Made by a program: the position numbers and the translations under genes. This document shows positions 45,779-53,526 of a DNA stretch of 64,000 bases, piece by piece. How positions within the stretch are numbered: the stretch's first letter is position 1; every line of letters begins with the position of its first letter. The stretch comes from JAQVEM01 sp964556165 (GTDB lineage Bacteria > Actinomycetota > Humimicrobiia > Humimicrobiales > Humimicrobiaceae), in contig CAZKVH010000001.1 of NCBI GenBank assembly GCA_964556165.1, forward strand, positions 1 to 64,000, read 5' to 3'. The notes beneath the pieces were generated by a model. The model ran no database searches, was not told the origin of the DNA, and saw only the letters and a list, made by a program, of their open reading frames with translations.

Positions 45779-46740
45779 TTAAGAAAGAAAAAAATATTTT
45801 AAGTTTTGTTATAGATGCTGAAGACGCCGGAAAAAGAATTGACAAGTTTCTAACTGCCAGAATAAAAGATATATCAAGAAGCTATATTCAGGATATAATT
45901 GACAAAAAGAAAGTAACAGTAAATAGCAAACCTGTAAATAAGCATTACAGACTTAATGAAAATGATGCAGTTTTTATAGAATATCCCGAGGAAAAACAAT
46001 CCAACAATTTAGTAGAACCCCAGAAGATAGATATTAAAGTGATATATGAGGATAAATATCTTCTGGTTATATCCAAAAAGCCGGGAATGATAACACACCC
46101 TGTTCCTGGTATAAATAAAAATACTCTCGTTAATGCACTTCTTTATTATTATGATGAATTATCCAGTTTATCCGGGAGGGATAGAGCAGGAATTGTTCAC
46201 AGGCTGGATAAAGATACTTCAGGACTTCTTATAATAGCAAAAGATAATAATACTCACAGGTTGCTTTCGGATAAGTTCAGGAACAGAGAAATAAAAAAAA
46301 CTTATGTTGCTCTTGTGCTGGGGTCTTTTTCAGAAAATAAAGGAGAGATAATTCTTCCTGTTGGTCGCTCCAGACTGAATAGAATGAAAATGAGCGTATC
46401 GATTGATAAAGGCAGGGAAGCTGTTACCAGGTTTGAAGTTGCTGAGGAATTTAAATATTGCACACTATTAAATGTATGTCCCAGGACAGGCAGGACTCAT
46501 CAAATCAGGGTTCACCTTAGCTATATTGGACATCCTGTCATGGGGGATGATCTATACGGAAACAGTGATTCGAAGAAACTATCAAAAGAGCTGGGTCTGG
46601 CAAGGCAGTTTTTGCATGCAAAGAAACTGGAGTTCAATCATCCTTTAACAGGAGAAAAAATATCGCTTGAAGATGAATTATCTGATGACCTGCAGGAATG
46701 CCTTGAGGTTTTGAGAAAAAAATACAGCACCGGTAAATGA
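45775..46740 (+). CDS. rluD: Large-subunit rRNA pseudouridine synthase, RluD family
   Basis: The 321-residue enzyme has an N-terminal S4 RNA-binding domain (about residues 14-75) and an RluA-type catalytic domain with aspartate D145 in 'GIVHRLDKDTSGLLIIAK' and 'CPRTGRTHQIRVHLSYIGHPVMGDDLYG'. It modifies uridines in 23S rRNA (in E. coli RluD, positions 1911, 1915 and 1917). TTG at 45775 overlaps the lspA stop codon and is only two bases after AAGGAG; ATT at 45778 would have five-base spacing and may be the real start. It ends the ileS operon. Confidence 0.93.
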   Translation: MIKKEKNILSFVIDAEDAGKRIDKFLTARIKDISRSYIQDIIDKKKVTVNSKPVNKHYRLNENDAVFIEYPEEKQSNNLVEPQKIDIKVIYEDKYLLVISKKPGMITHPVPGINKNTLVNALLYYYDELSSLSGRDRAGIVHRLDKDTSGLLIIAKDNNTHRLLSDKFRNREIKKTYVALVLGSFSENKGEIILPVGRSRLNRMKMSVSIDKGREAVTRFEVAEEFKYCTLLNVCPRTGRTHQIRVHLSYIGHPVMGDDLYGNSDSKKLSKELGLARQFLHAKKLEFNHPLTGEKISLEDELSDDLQECLEVLRKKYSTGK

Positions 46741-46797
46741 TTTATTTTAAGTTTTTTTAACAACCAGCATGTTTAAGAAATTCACAGCTCATATAAA

Positions 46798-47760
46798 TCA
46801 GGTTGATCTTATTTCCTGTCTCATAAATATGACATATGATATTGCAAAGCATATGATAGCCAGAGCTACTATTACAACCAGCTGAGGCCATACCTGTATA
46901 AGGCTCTGTCCAAGAGTAAGGGGATTGAGTATCATTTCCCCGGAATTAAGCAAATCATAAGATTGTAAATATGCTACTGAATTAGAAAAAAGGTTTCCTC
47001 CTACTGGCATGAGTATCACAAGGATAGATTCGCTGAACAAAGTAGCCGGTGATATTTTTGAGATTGCATTTTCTATGCTGTAGTTTCTTGCTATTTCGGT
47101 TAAAGTTGAATCGTCAGCCAGCGGAACAATCGAATTTGCTATTGCATTGGATATTATAGGAAGGAAGAACATAAGAAATATCCATATTGCAATCGCTGTA
47201 AGTATTGATGCAGCTGTTTTCTCCATTGTTATTGAAAATAATATGGAAAGACCCATCCAGAATCCACCGTAAAAGACACATAGAAATATGAAGAAGAATA
47301 TTCTTAATATTTCTTCAGTAGTAGGCGGGACCCCTATTGAGAATAATCCTATACCGGAAATAATAAATACGATACTTGCTATAATAATACTCAGGGTGGT
47401 GATACCGGCTAAAAATTTGCCGTTTATAAGACTATCTCTATATATCGGCTGGGAGAGTACCCTGCTTAAATTACCGCTGTTTCTCTCACTATTTATAGCG
47501 TCAAAACCAAATATTATACCAATTATAGGGACAAAAAAGCTTATAAAGGTAATAAAAGAAGGGAGTACGTCTCCTCCTGTGGTAAATAAGTAAAGAAAAA
47601 CATGCTTATCAAGTGAGCTTGCTGCTTCCCTTATATTGCTAAGAGCTACATAAGTTGATGAAAGCCCTGCGATATAAATAAGTGCAAGTAAAATTAAAAA
47701 TTTGTTACTGCTGAAGTGGTCCGAAAGTTCTTTTCTGTATATAGTTAAAATGCTCCTCAT
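46798..47760 (-). CDS. ABC-2 type transporter permease
   Basis: The 320-residue membrane protein has about six hydrophobic helices. A soluble extracytoplasmic loop of about 70 residues (roughly 210-285) lies before the last helix. 'INSERNSGNLSRVLSQPIYRDSLINGKFLAG' is the cytoplasmic signature of ABC-2 permeases. It is the last gene of a leftward operon and starts 1 bp after the ATPase gene ends. Substrate unknown; such systems export drugs, peptides or polymers. Confidence 0.88.
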   Translation of the reverse strand: MRSILTIYRKELSDHFSSNKFLILLALIYIAGLSSTYVALSNIREAASSLDKHVFLYLFTTGGDVLPSFITFISFFVPIIGIIFGFDAINSERNSGNLSRVLSQPIYRDSLINGKFLAGITTLSIIIASIVFIISGIGLFSIGVPPTTEEILRIFFFIFLCVFYGGFWMGLSILFSITMEKTAASILTAIAIWIFLMFFLPIISNAIANSIVPLADDSTLTEIARNYSIENAISKISPATLFSESILVILMPVGGNLFSNSVAYLQSYDLLNSGEMILNPLTLGQSLIQVWPQLVVIVALAIICFAISYVIFMRQEIRST

Positions 47761-47761
47761 T

Positions 47762-48703
47762 TTACTCCTCTTTAAAGTATTTTAGATAAATTTCTTCTAA
47801 TGCATCCTGCTTCATGTCCATTCTGGTCATTAGTATTCCTTCATTTGATATAAGACGTGATATATCCTGTCTTATGTCTTTATCACACACAATCTTTAGC
47901 TGTTTATCAGAAACATTTACGCTTACTACTTTATCCAGTTTTTTTAACTTCTCTATTATTTCGTCTGTTACTCTCTCAAGTTCCAGCTCTATTCTGTATT
48001 TGCCTCCTCCAAATAAATCCCTGCCCAGGCTTTCTACGCTCCCCTGATTAATTAATTTTCCTCTGGATAATATACCTACTCTGGTGCATATTCTCTGTAT
48101 CAGGTTTAACTGGTGTGATGAAAGAAGGAATGTGATACCCTTCTCTCTGTTAAGGTCCAGTATTGTCTGGAGAATTTGATTTGCTACTTTGACATCAAGC
48201 CCTTCAGTAGGCTCATCAAAAATAATCAAGCTGGGGTCTTTTATAAGAACATCAGCTATACCCAGTCTTTGTTTCATTCCTTTTGAGAATGTTTTCACAA
48301 TCTGGTTTTTATTTTTGGATAGGCTTACTATTTCAAGAACTTCGTCGATTTTTTTTGGGATTTCCCTGTATGGAATATTGTTTAATTCTGCCGTATAAGC
48401 AAGATTTCCCATAGCGCTCATATCTTCATAAAAACCAACTTTTTCAGGTAAATAACCGGTTATTCTTTTTACTTTAAGGGGTTCCTTCGTAGAGTTATAG
48501 CCACCAATGCTGATTGACCCTGATGTTGGTTCTGTGAGTCCCAGCAGCATAAGAATAATGGTGGATTTCCCGGCACCATTTGGACCAAGAAGACCGAATA
48601 TTTCACCCTTTTTTATACTGATATTTAAATTGTCAACTGCAAGGTGCTCGTTATATTTTTTGGATAAATTTTGAGAAATTATTAAATTACTATTTTCGTT
48701 CAT
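47762..48703 (-). CDS. ABC transporter ATP-binding protein
   Basis: The 313-residue ATPase has Walker A GPNGAGKST (residues 40-48), a Q-loop, the ABC signature in 'KTFSKGMKQRLGIADVLI', Walker B 'LIIFDEPTEGLD', and the H-loop 'LLSSHQLNLIQRI'. A C-terminal extension of about 80 residues is typical of ABC-2 exporters of the CcmA/drug type. It serves the permease encoded 1 bp downstream and is preceded by the NEW3 protein, from which it is separated by 3 bp. Confidence 0.93.
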   Translation of the reverse strand: MNENSNLIISQNLSKKYNEHLAVDNLNISIKKGEIFGLLGPNGAGKSTIILMLLGLTEPTSGSISIGGYNSTKEPLKVKRITGYLPEKVGFYEDMSAMGNLAYTAELNNIPYREIPKKIDEVLEIVSLSKNKNQIVKTFSKGMKQRLGIADVLIKDPSLIIFDEPTEGLDVKVANQILQTILDLNREKGITFLLSSHQLNLIQRICTRVGILSRGKLINQGSVESLGRDLFGGGKYRIELELERVTDEIIEKLKKLDKVVSVNVSDKQLKIVCDKDIRQDISRLISNEGILMTRMDMKQDALEEIYLKYFKEE

Positions 48704-48706
48704 AAT

Positions 48707-49624
48707 TTATCTTCTTCCCAATCTTGTAAAGATTATTGCAACTCCAACTATAACTATTACAATAATTCCTATACCCACTATTCCCCAGATAGTAGAAGTT
48801 TCTACTGTTACGCGCAGTTCGACTTCATCTTCGCTATTTTCACTTGAAGCTTTGAAAGTCATCATGTAATCGCCTGCAATGGTTTTTTCAGGAGGATTTA
48901 TTATCACGTCAATTTCTTTTTCTTCGCCGGCCTCGATAGTTTCTATTTCTTTACTGTCGAAATCAACCTGCCATCCCTCGGGTTCATTTGAAGTTAAACT
49001 TATATTTTCAACAGAAGTCGAGCTGTTGTTGATCAATTTGAGTTTGTAGTGATTATCCTTACCGGCAGTGATATCAGTGCTTAAAATTCCTGTTTTTGTA
49101 GTGAGGTTGATATCATAAGTTGCAGTTATTACTGCTGTGAGAACTATGGATTCTTCAAGAGAGTCTCCCTCAACAGCAGATTTAAATGTGACCTTAAAAT
49201 CATACTCTCCGGGTTCCTGAGATATTGTTTCTGCTGCAATAAGTTTCAGGCTTTGAGCACTGCCAGATTCAAGATTGATAGTACGTGCTTCAGTTGTCCC
49301 TTTTGCTACTGCTGCGAGCCAGCCTGTCGGGTAATCAACTGTTATATCAAAAGGTTTGGTATAAGTGTCTTCATCCAGGCCGAATGGTTCATCTCCTGCC
49401 ATGTAAGTTGCGGAGAAATCGAAACTAAATGTTTCTCCCTGGTCGGCCTGTATTTTTGGAAGGGTAGTTTCGAAAGATAATTCTTCAGGTTCGGGCTCCG
49501 GTACCTCTTCTTCAGTAGCGTCTTCTTCCTGGGCAAAAATCATGGCTGGCATAATTGCAATAATTGATAGTATAAGAGTTAGTATAACAATAAATACAGG
49601 TAATTTTCTTTTAATAATTTCCAC
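48707..49624 (-). CDS. Secreted/membrane NEW3-domain protein of ABC operon
   Basis: The 305-residue protein has an N-terminal signal (about 8-31, ending 'MIFA'), an acidic stretch (EEDATEEEVPEPEPEE), two beta-sandwich modules and a C-terminal transmembrane helix (about 279-299, 'VGIGIIVIVIVGVAIIF') with a basic tail. The modules ('LKLINNSSTSVENISLTSNEPEGWQVDF', 'EKEIDVIINPPEKTIAGDYMMTFKASS') fit the NEW3 (NPCBM-associated) domain. It is the first gene of the operon with ATPase and permease, an arrangement seen in other Gram-positive or anaerobic bacteria. It may be an external part of the exporter, but no function is proven. Confidence 0.8.
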   Translation of the reverse strand: MEIIKRKLPVFIVILTLILSIIAIMPAMIFAQEEDATEEEVPEPEPEELSFETTLPKIQADQGETFSFDFSATYMAGDEPFGLDEDTYTKPFDITVDYPTGWLAAVAKGTTEARTINLESGSAQSLKLIAAETISQEPGEYDFKVTFKSAVEGDSLEESIVLTAVITATYDINLTTKTGILSTDITAGKDNHYKLKLINNSSTSVENISLTSNEPEGWQVDFDSKEIETIEAGEEKEIDVIINPPEKTIAGDYMMTFKASSENSEDEVELRVTVETSTIWGIVGIGIIVIVIVGVAIIFTRLGRR

Positions 49625-49857
49625 TTAATATTCTCCTTTTCTAAGCATTACTAAATTTTGTTAAAAGTTTTGTTGAATTTAAGAATTAAATATGACACAC
49701 AGCTTATTTGAAACTCAAACTTGAAACTAACTTAAAAATTCTAATAATTTTAAGTTTCGTTGTCAAGCAGAAATGATAGATTAACTTTATTTATGAGTGT
49801 GTTGATATTTGCTCTTCTTGGCTTTACAATATTTTTAAGATTTTAAATTTTTTTATT

Positions 49858-50601
49858 ATGGAACTTGAAGAAAAAATAAAAAAGGTAATGAATGAAACGG
49901 AAGTTATAAAGCAGCCTGATAAGCTGCTGGCTTCGTTTGACTCAACTACCATACATTATTATATGCTGGCAACACCCATGTATCTCGAGTTTGAAGGCAA
50001 GGAGCCAGATGCTGAAACAGTCATTAGAGAGGGAAAGATAGTATGGCAAAAACCAAAAGTTATTACTCCCTCATATATGCTCAGGGTGGAAGGATTTAGT
50101 GGGGAGGCAAGAAAAGCTCTCGAGATTATGGCTGAAGAGGATAACGATCTGGCCATGATTCTCTATAGTTTAAGAATGAGCCGGGATTTTGAAAAAATGG
50201 AAATAGTATCGAATTCTATTCCCCTGGTAGCTAAGAAAATATCCGGTGATATCGAAAAAAGGAAAGACCCTTATAGTGCTATTATAAAAGGAGTAGATGA
50301 GTTCTGGGATGTTTCTCTTTCTAAATTTGTCCAGGAAGTTGTAACGAAAAGCGCTTATTTTTCACAGTTGCCAGACTTATTGAAAAATAGTTCGATAAGA
50401 GTGAACAGTGAAGGATTTCCTGTCATTACACGGGATACAACAGGATATCCGGTTATAGCTAAAAATGAAATAGAAATTCTTTTCAAACTGTTTGAAAAAG
50501 GAGAAATTCAGTCACTGGAGTTAAAGCAGGAACTGGACAGATGGGGCATGTTCGATAAATATCAGGACAGGTTTTTTAAATATTTCAAGAGAAGTGGTTA
50601 G
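49858..50601 (+). CDS. Hypothetical protein
   Basis: I do not recognise this 247-residue protein. It is soluble and mostly helical, with no signal or membrane segment. A repeated-looking N-terminal half includes 'SFDSTTIHYYMLATPMYLEFEG' and 'ETVIREGKIVWQKPKVITPSYMLRVEGFS', suggesting some beta structure. The C-terminal half is helical and ends 'ELDRWGMFDKYQDRFFKYFKRSG'. No Shine-Dalgarno sequence lies before the ATG. It is divergent from the NEW3 gene and convergent with the THUMP gene (8 bp between stops). The coding character is normal and the protein is not low-complexity, so I think it is real. Confidence 0.6.
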   Translation: MELEEKIKKVMNETEVIKQPDKLLASFDSTTIHYYMLATPMYLEFEGKEPDAETVIREGKIVWQKPKVITPSYMLRVEGFSGEARKALEIMAEEDNDLAMILYSLRMSRDFEKMEIVSNSIPLVAKKISGDIEKRKDPYSAIIKGVDEFWDVSLSKFVQEVVTKSAYFSQLPDLLKNSSIRVNSEGFPVITRDTTGYPVIAKNEIEILFKLFEKGEIQSLELKQELDRWGMFDKYQDRFFKYFKRSG

Positions 50602-50609
50602 TTACAAAA

Positions 50610-51113
50610 TCAGGACACTATAAGTATTTCACCTGGTTCGAGCAGAGATATTCCTGCTTCTTTTCCTACAATTTCTACTTTTATTATTTTTTGTGGTTTT
50701 TTTAAATCAATTTTTTCACGGTTAACTACGTCGGTTAGCTTTACAATAAGCTCCTTGAAATCCATTTTGTCATAGTGCCTTTTCTCTAAATCCATCATCC
50801 ATCTTTCTTCTTTTTTAATCCCGGGAACAAGTGATTTTATTGCTTTTTGCATCTCGGTTACGGTAGACTTAACCCACTTATCTACAGGGATAAAACGGTG
50901 TGTTCTTCCGAACAAATCTTTGTTTTTCTTCGATATGTCTTTTAATTTTTTTACAACTTCTCTTGGTTTGTTAACATCCAGAAGGAAAATCCCATTGTAT
51001 TTAGACTTTAAGAACTTTGGTTTTAAATTTATTTCTTTAAATAGGTTTTCAACTTTTTCCCTGCTGCTTTCAAGGTGAGCCGGGTCGTAAGTTATAAGAA
51101 GTTTAACATCCAT
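50610..51113 (-). CDS. Stand-alone THUMP domain protein (Tan1-like)
   Basis: The 167-residue protein has no catalytic domain. An N-terminal part ('LLITYDPAHLESSREKVENLFKEI') leads to a THUMP domain (about residues 55-165): 'FGRTHRFIPVDKWVKSTVTEMQKAI', 'ERWMMDLEKRHYDKMDFKELIVKLTDVVN' and 'KIIKVEIVGKEAGISLLEPGEILIV'. THUMP domains bind tRNA acceptor ends. Stand-alone ones resemble eukaryotic Tan1/THUMPD1 and archaeal relatives, which help acetylate cytidine 12 of serine and leucine tRNAs. AAGGAGG precedes the ATG on the minus strand. The function in bacteria is unknown to me. Confidence 0.75.
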   Translation of the reverse strand: MDVKLLITYDPAHLESSREKVENLFKEINLKPKFLKSKYNGIFLLDVNKPREVVKKLKDISKKNKDLFGRTHRFIPVDKWVKSTVTEMQKAIKSLVPGIKKEERWMMDLEKRHYDKMDFKELIVKLTDVVNREKIDLKKPQKIIKVEIVGKEAGISLLEPGEILIVS

Positions 51114-51240
51114 CGGTAGGCCTCCTTTTTTAGTTTTAATTAATTAATTATAGCATATCGGTTGATAAGATTTATAAAAATTTAAAGTTATTCTATAATA
51201 TCAGGAAAATTGTATTTAGATTTAGAAGGAGAGTAATAGT

Positions 51241-51927
51241 TTGGTGCTCCACAGGCAATCCCTTGAAAGCAGGGTAATCGAAGTTAAAGGGAATAATTAT
51301 GAAACCAGCAGGCTTATTTATGAATTTAAGCCGTTTATTGCGAGCGTAGCCCAGAAGAAATCAGGTAGATTTCTTGAATATGGGGTAGATGAGGAGCTTT
51401 CTATTGGTCTTTCTGCTTTTAAAGAAGCAATTGATTCTTTTAAAAAGGAGAAAGGAAAATTCCTGAATTTTGCAAGATTAGTAATAAATATGCGTCTTAT
51501 TGATTACTACAGGAAAACCAGCAAGAAAAGGGCTTTTATTCTTGAAAGTGATAATCGATATTCTGCTAATGTGAAATATAATGAGATGATATCCATGGAA
51601 CAGTACCAGATAGATGATGAAAGAGAGAGAAGAATCCTGGAGATAATAGAATATAGAGTGGAACTGGGGAAATGGGGAATTAGCCTTGAAACTCTGGCTG
51701 ATGAATCTCCAAAGAACGAAAGTTTGAGGGAACAATATAAAGGTGTGGCAAAAGCTATTGTTAAAAATAGTGATATTTTGAAAGCAATGATCAGTACAAA
51801 AAAACTCCCTTTGAAAAAGCTTGAAAATATTACAGGGGTACACCGTAAAAAGCTGGAGCGGGGTCGAATATATATTATAGCAATGGTTCTTGCAATTATT
51901 GGTAACCTCAGCTATATAGAAGTCTAA
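51241..51927 (+). CDS. sigI: RNA polymerase sigma factor, SigI family
   Basis: A 228-residue sigma-70-type factor of the SigI group. The region 2 pattern 'YEFKPFIASVAQKK' then 'DEELSIGLSAFKEAIDSFKKEKGKFLNFARLVINMRLIDYYRKTSKK' is diagnostic, and a SigI-type C-terminal helix-turn-helix is 'LPLKKLENITGVHRKKLERGRIYIIAMVLAI'. SigI factors respond to heat in Bacillus and to polysaccharides in Clostridium thermocellum. The start is TTG 51241, nine bases after AAGGAG. It is followed after 14 bp by the anti-sigma gene, so both are one unit. It is divergent from the THUMP gene. Confidence 0.87.
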   Translation: MVLHRQSLESRVIEVKGNNYETSRLIYEFKPFIASVAQKKSGRFLEYGVDEELSIGLSAFKEAIDSFKKEKGKFLNFARLVINMRLIDYYRKTSKKRAFILESDNRYSANVKYNEMISMEQYQIDDERERRILEIIEYRVELGKWGISLETLADESPKNESLREQYKGVAKAIVKNSDILKAMISTKKLPLKKLENITGVHRKKLERGRIYIIAMVLAIIGNLSYIEV

Positions 51928-51941
51928 CGGGGTGAAGGGAA

Positions 51942-52676
51942 ATGAAAGCAATAATAGTGGAAATGGGAAAAGATTACTGTATAGTAATCACCAGAGATGG
52001 CCAGTTCTTAAAACAGAGAATGCCTGCAGGAGTGTTCGAGCTGGGGGATGAAATTGTTGTCAGTAAAGAATATTCCTATAAACCCGCGTTGTTTAACATT
52101 ACCTGGATTAAAAAAATGTCCCTTGCGGCTTCGGTTGCCGTGGTAGTGGTTACAGTATCAATTTTTAGTGTATGGTACCTGGGGCATTACGCATCTTCAA
52201 GAGATGAAGTTTTCACAGGTAATTATATAACCGTAGAAGATACTGCGGATAAAGAAGATGATTTGCTGGTTGGAGAAATTGAAAAAGAGAGTTATGAAGA
52301 ATCAGGATTATCTGAAGAAGAAGTTACCAGAGAAGTTTCAGTGTCTGAAGATGCGGCGGAAAAAACCGTTGTATTTAAAAAAGTATATTCTTTTGCAGAG
52401 CAAACGGAAGTTGAAGACGATATTGAAGATGTTATAAATTTTTCTTATAAAATTATTAATAATTCTAATCTGAGAATCAAACTAAGAAACATAAGTGCTT
52501 CTTCAAGCTTTAGCGGGTCAATTAATATGATTATTTCCCTTTCAGATAATAGTGAGTCAAGAGTTGAAGAAATCTCGCTTGAAGAATTCGAGCCGGGAAG
52601 AATAGAAGAATATCCACTGTTTCTGAAAGCAGGGGAGTCAAAATTAGAAGTTGAGATAACCGGCATTGCTCGTTAA
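51942..52676 (+). CDS. rsgI: RsgI-type anti-sigma factor, unusual sensor domain
   Basis: The 244-residue membrane protein has an N-terminal RsgI_N domain (residues 1-50, 'MGKDYCIVITRDGQFLKQRMPAG' and 'ELGDEIVVSKE'), a transmembrane helix (about 62-82), an acidic linker, and a C-terminal domain of about 110 residues ('FSYKIINNSNLRIKLRNISASSSFSGSINMIISLSDN') of beta-sandwich type. RsgI binds SigI inside the cell and senses outside. The conserved juxtamembrane segment with the Asn-Pro autocleavage site of studied RsgI proteins is not visible, and there is no carbohydrate-binding module. The start ATG follows AAGGGA. Confidence 0.8.
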   Translation: MKAIIVEMGKDYCIVITRDGQFLKQRMPAGVFELGDEIVVSKEYSYKPALFNITWIKKMSLAASVAVVVVTVSIFSVWYLGHYASSRDEVFTGNYITVEDTADKEDDLLVGEIEKESYEESGLSEEEVTREVSVSEDAAEKTVVFKKVYSFAEQTEVEDDIEDVINFSYKIINNSNLRIKLRNISASSSFSGSINMIISLSDNSESRVEEISLEEFEPGRIEEYPLFLKAGESKLEVEITGIAR

Positions 52677-52974
52677 ATTTTTCCTACTGTTATGATAGTC
52701 TTTTAAAAAATGTTTACGACTTCAATTACAAATGATGAAAACACTGTGGGAAAATAATCTTTGGACAAATAAAAAATATAATATATAATAATAAACCAGT
52801 GTACTAATAGTTTTTTAATTTAAAATAGAGTAGTAGGGATTTTTATTAGAAATAATTGAATAAAATAGATATAAGTCTTCTTTGTACTCCTTGTTTTACA
52901 TATTCCAAAATAATCAAATAATTTCTACTCTCATTTATATATAATAAAAGTAATTTCGAGAAAGGTATTTTTAA
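52677..52974. other. Intergenic region, 298 bp, no gene seen
   Basis: AT-rich sequence between rsgI and the RRM gene. I see no open frame. TATATAATAAAAG near 52937-52950 could hold the -10 box of the RRM gene. Confidence 0.4.
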
Positions 52975-53325
52975 GTGAATAAAAGAATGTATGTAGGTAA
53001 TCTGGATTACGGCACAACTGATAAAGAGCTTGAGGAATTATTTTCTCAGGAAGGTACTGTAGTCTATTCAAAAGTGATTACCAGAATGGACGGGAAATCA
53101 AGGGGATTCGGTTTTGTGGAAATGGAGAGCGAAGAACAGGCAAAAGCAGCTATAGAGAAGCTTAATAAAAGCGAATTCAAGGGAAGAACTATTGTAGTTA
53201 ATGAAGCAAGGGTACAGAACAAAGGAAACTTCAACTCTCGGGAAGGTAACTATGGTTATAAGGGAGAAAGAGGAAAGGGCGATCTTAACTATAAGTTAAG
53301 ACAGTTAAGAAAAAATATCGGATAA
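52975..53325 (+). CDS. RRM-type RNA-binding protein
   Basis: The 116-residue protein contains one RNA recognition motif. RNP2 is 'MYVGNL' (residues 5-10) and RNP1 is 'SRGFGFVE' (residues 42-49), followed by a glycine- and lysine-rich tail from about residue 85. Such single-RRM proteins (Rbp) occur in cyanobacteria and some other bacteria and bind RNA without known specificity. The start is GTG 52975, after GAGAAAGG with about eight to nine bases spacing. It stands alone, directly upstream of the pyr leader. Confidence 0.9.
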   Translation: MNKRMYVGNLDYGTTDKELEELFSQEGTVVYSKVITRMDGKSRGFGFVEMESEEQAKAAIEKLNKSEFKGRTIVVNEARVQNKGNFNSREGNYGYKGERGKGDLNYKLRQLRKNIG

Positions 53326-53343
53326 TTTTTTAAAATTTACCCT

Positions 53344-53372
53344 TGTTTTTTTAAGAGTAATCTTTTATAGTA
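53344..53372 (+). promoter_or_regulatory. Probable promoter of pyr operon
   Basis: TTGTTT (53344-53349) and TATAGT (53367-53372) lie 17 bp apart, upstream of the PyrR site. The leader to pyrR would be about 145 bases. Confidence 0.45.
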
Positions 53373-53401
53373 TAAAGCCGGGATAAAAATTAGTTTTTAA
53401 A

Positions 53402-53432
53402 CCTTTAAAGTAGTCCGGAGAGGCTAAAAAGG
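53402..53432 (+). promoter_or_regulatory. PyrR-binding leader hairpin
   Basis: The segment AGTCCGGAGAGGCT (53412-53425) matches the PyrR recognition sequence ARUCCNGNGAGGYU at every position. Flanking CCTTT (53402-53406) and AAAGG (53428-53432) can close a hairpin around it, the anti-antiterminator. PyrR bound here with UMP would favour the downstream terminator. Confidence 0.85.
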
Positions 53433-53477
53433 AATGGGAAAGAAATATATAACATATTTAATAAAAAAAGATATATT

Positions 53478-53512
53478 AGCCTTCTTACTTTTATGGTAAG
53501 AAGGCTTTTTTA
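53478..53512 (+). terminator. Attenuator terminator of pyr operon
   Basis: An 11-pair perfect stem (53478-53488 with 53496-53506), a seven-base loop and a run of six T form an intrinsic terminator. GAGGCTAA at 53420-53427 can instead pair with TTAGCCTT at 53476-53483 as the antiterminator, which connects it to the PyrR site. pyrR starts 15 bp later. Confidence 0.88.
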
Positions 53513-53526
53513 TTGGGCAGGGAGAT

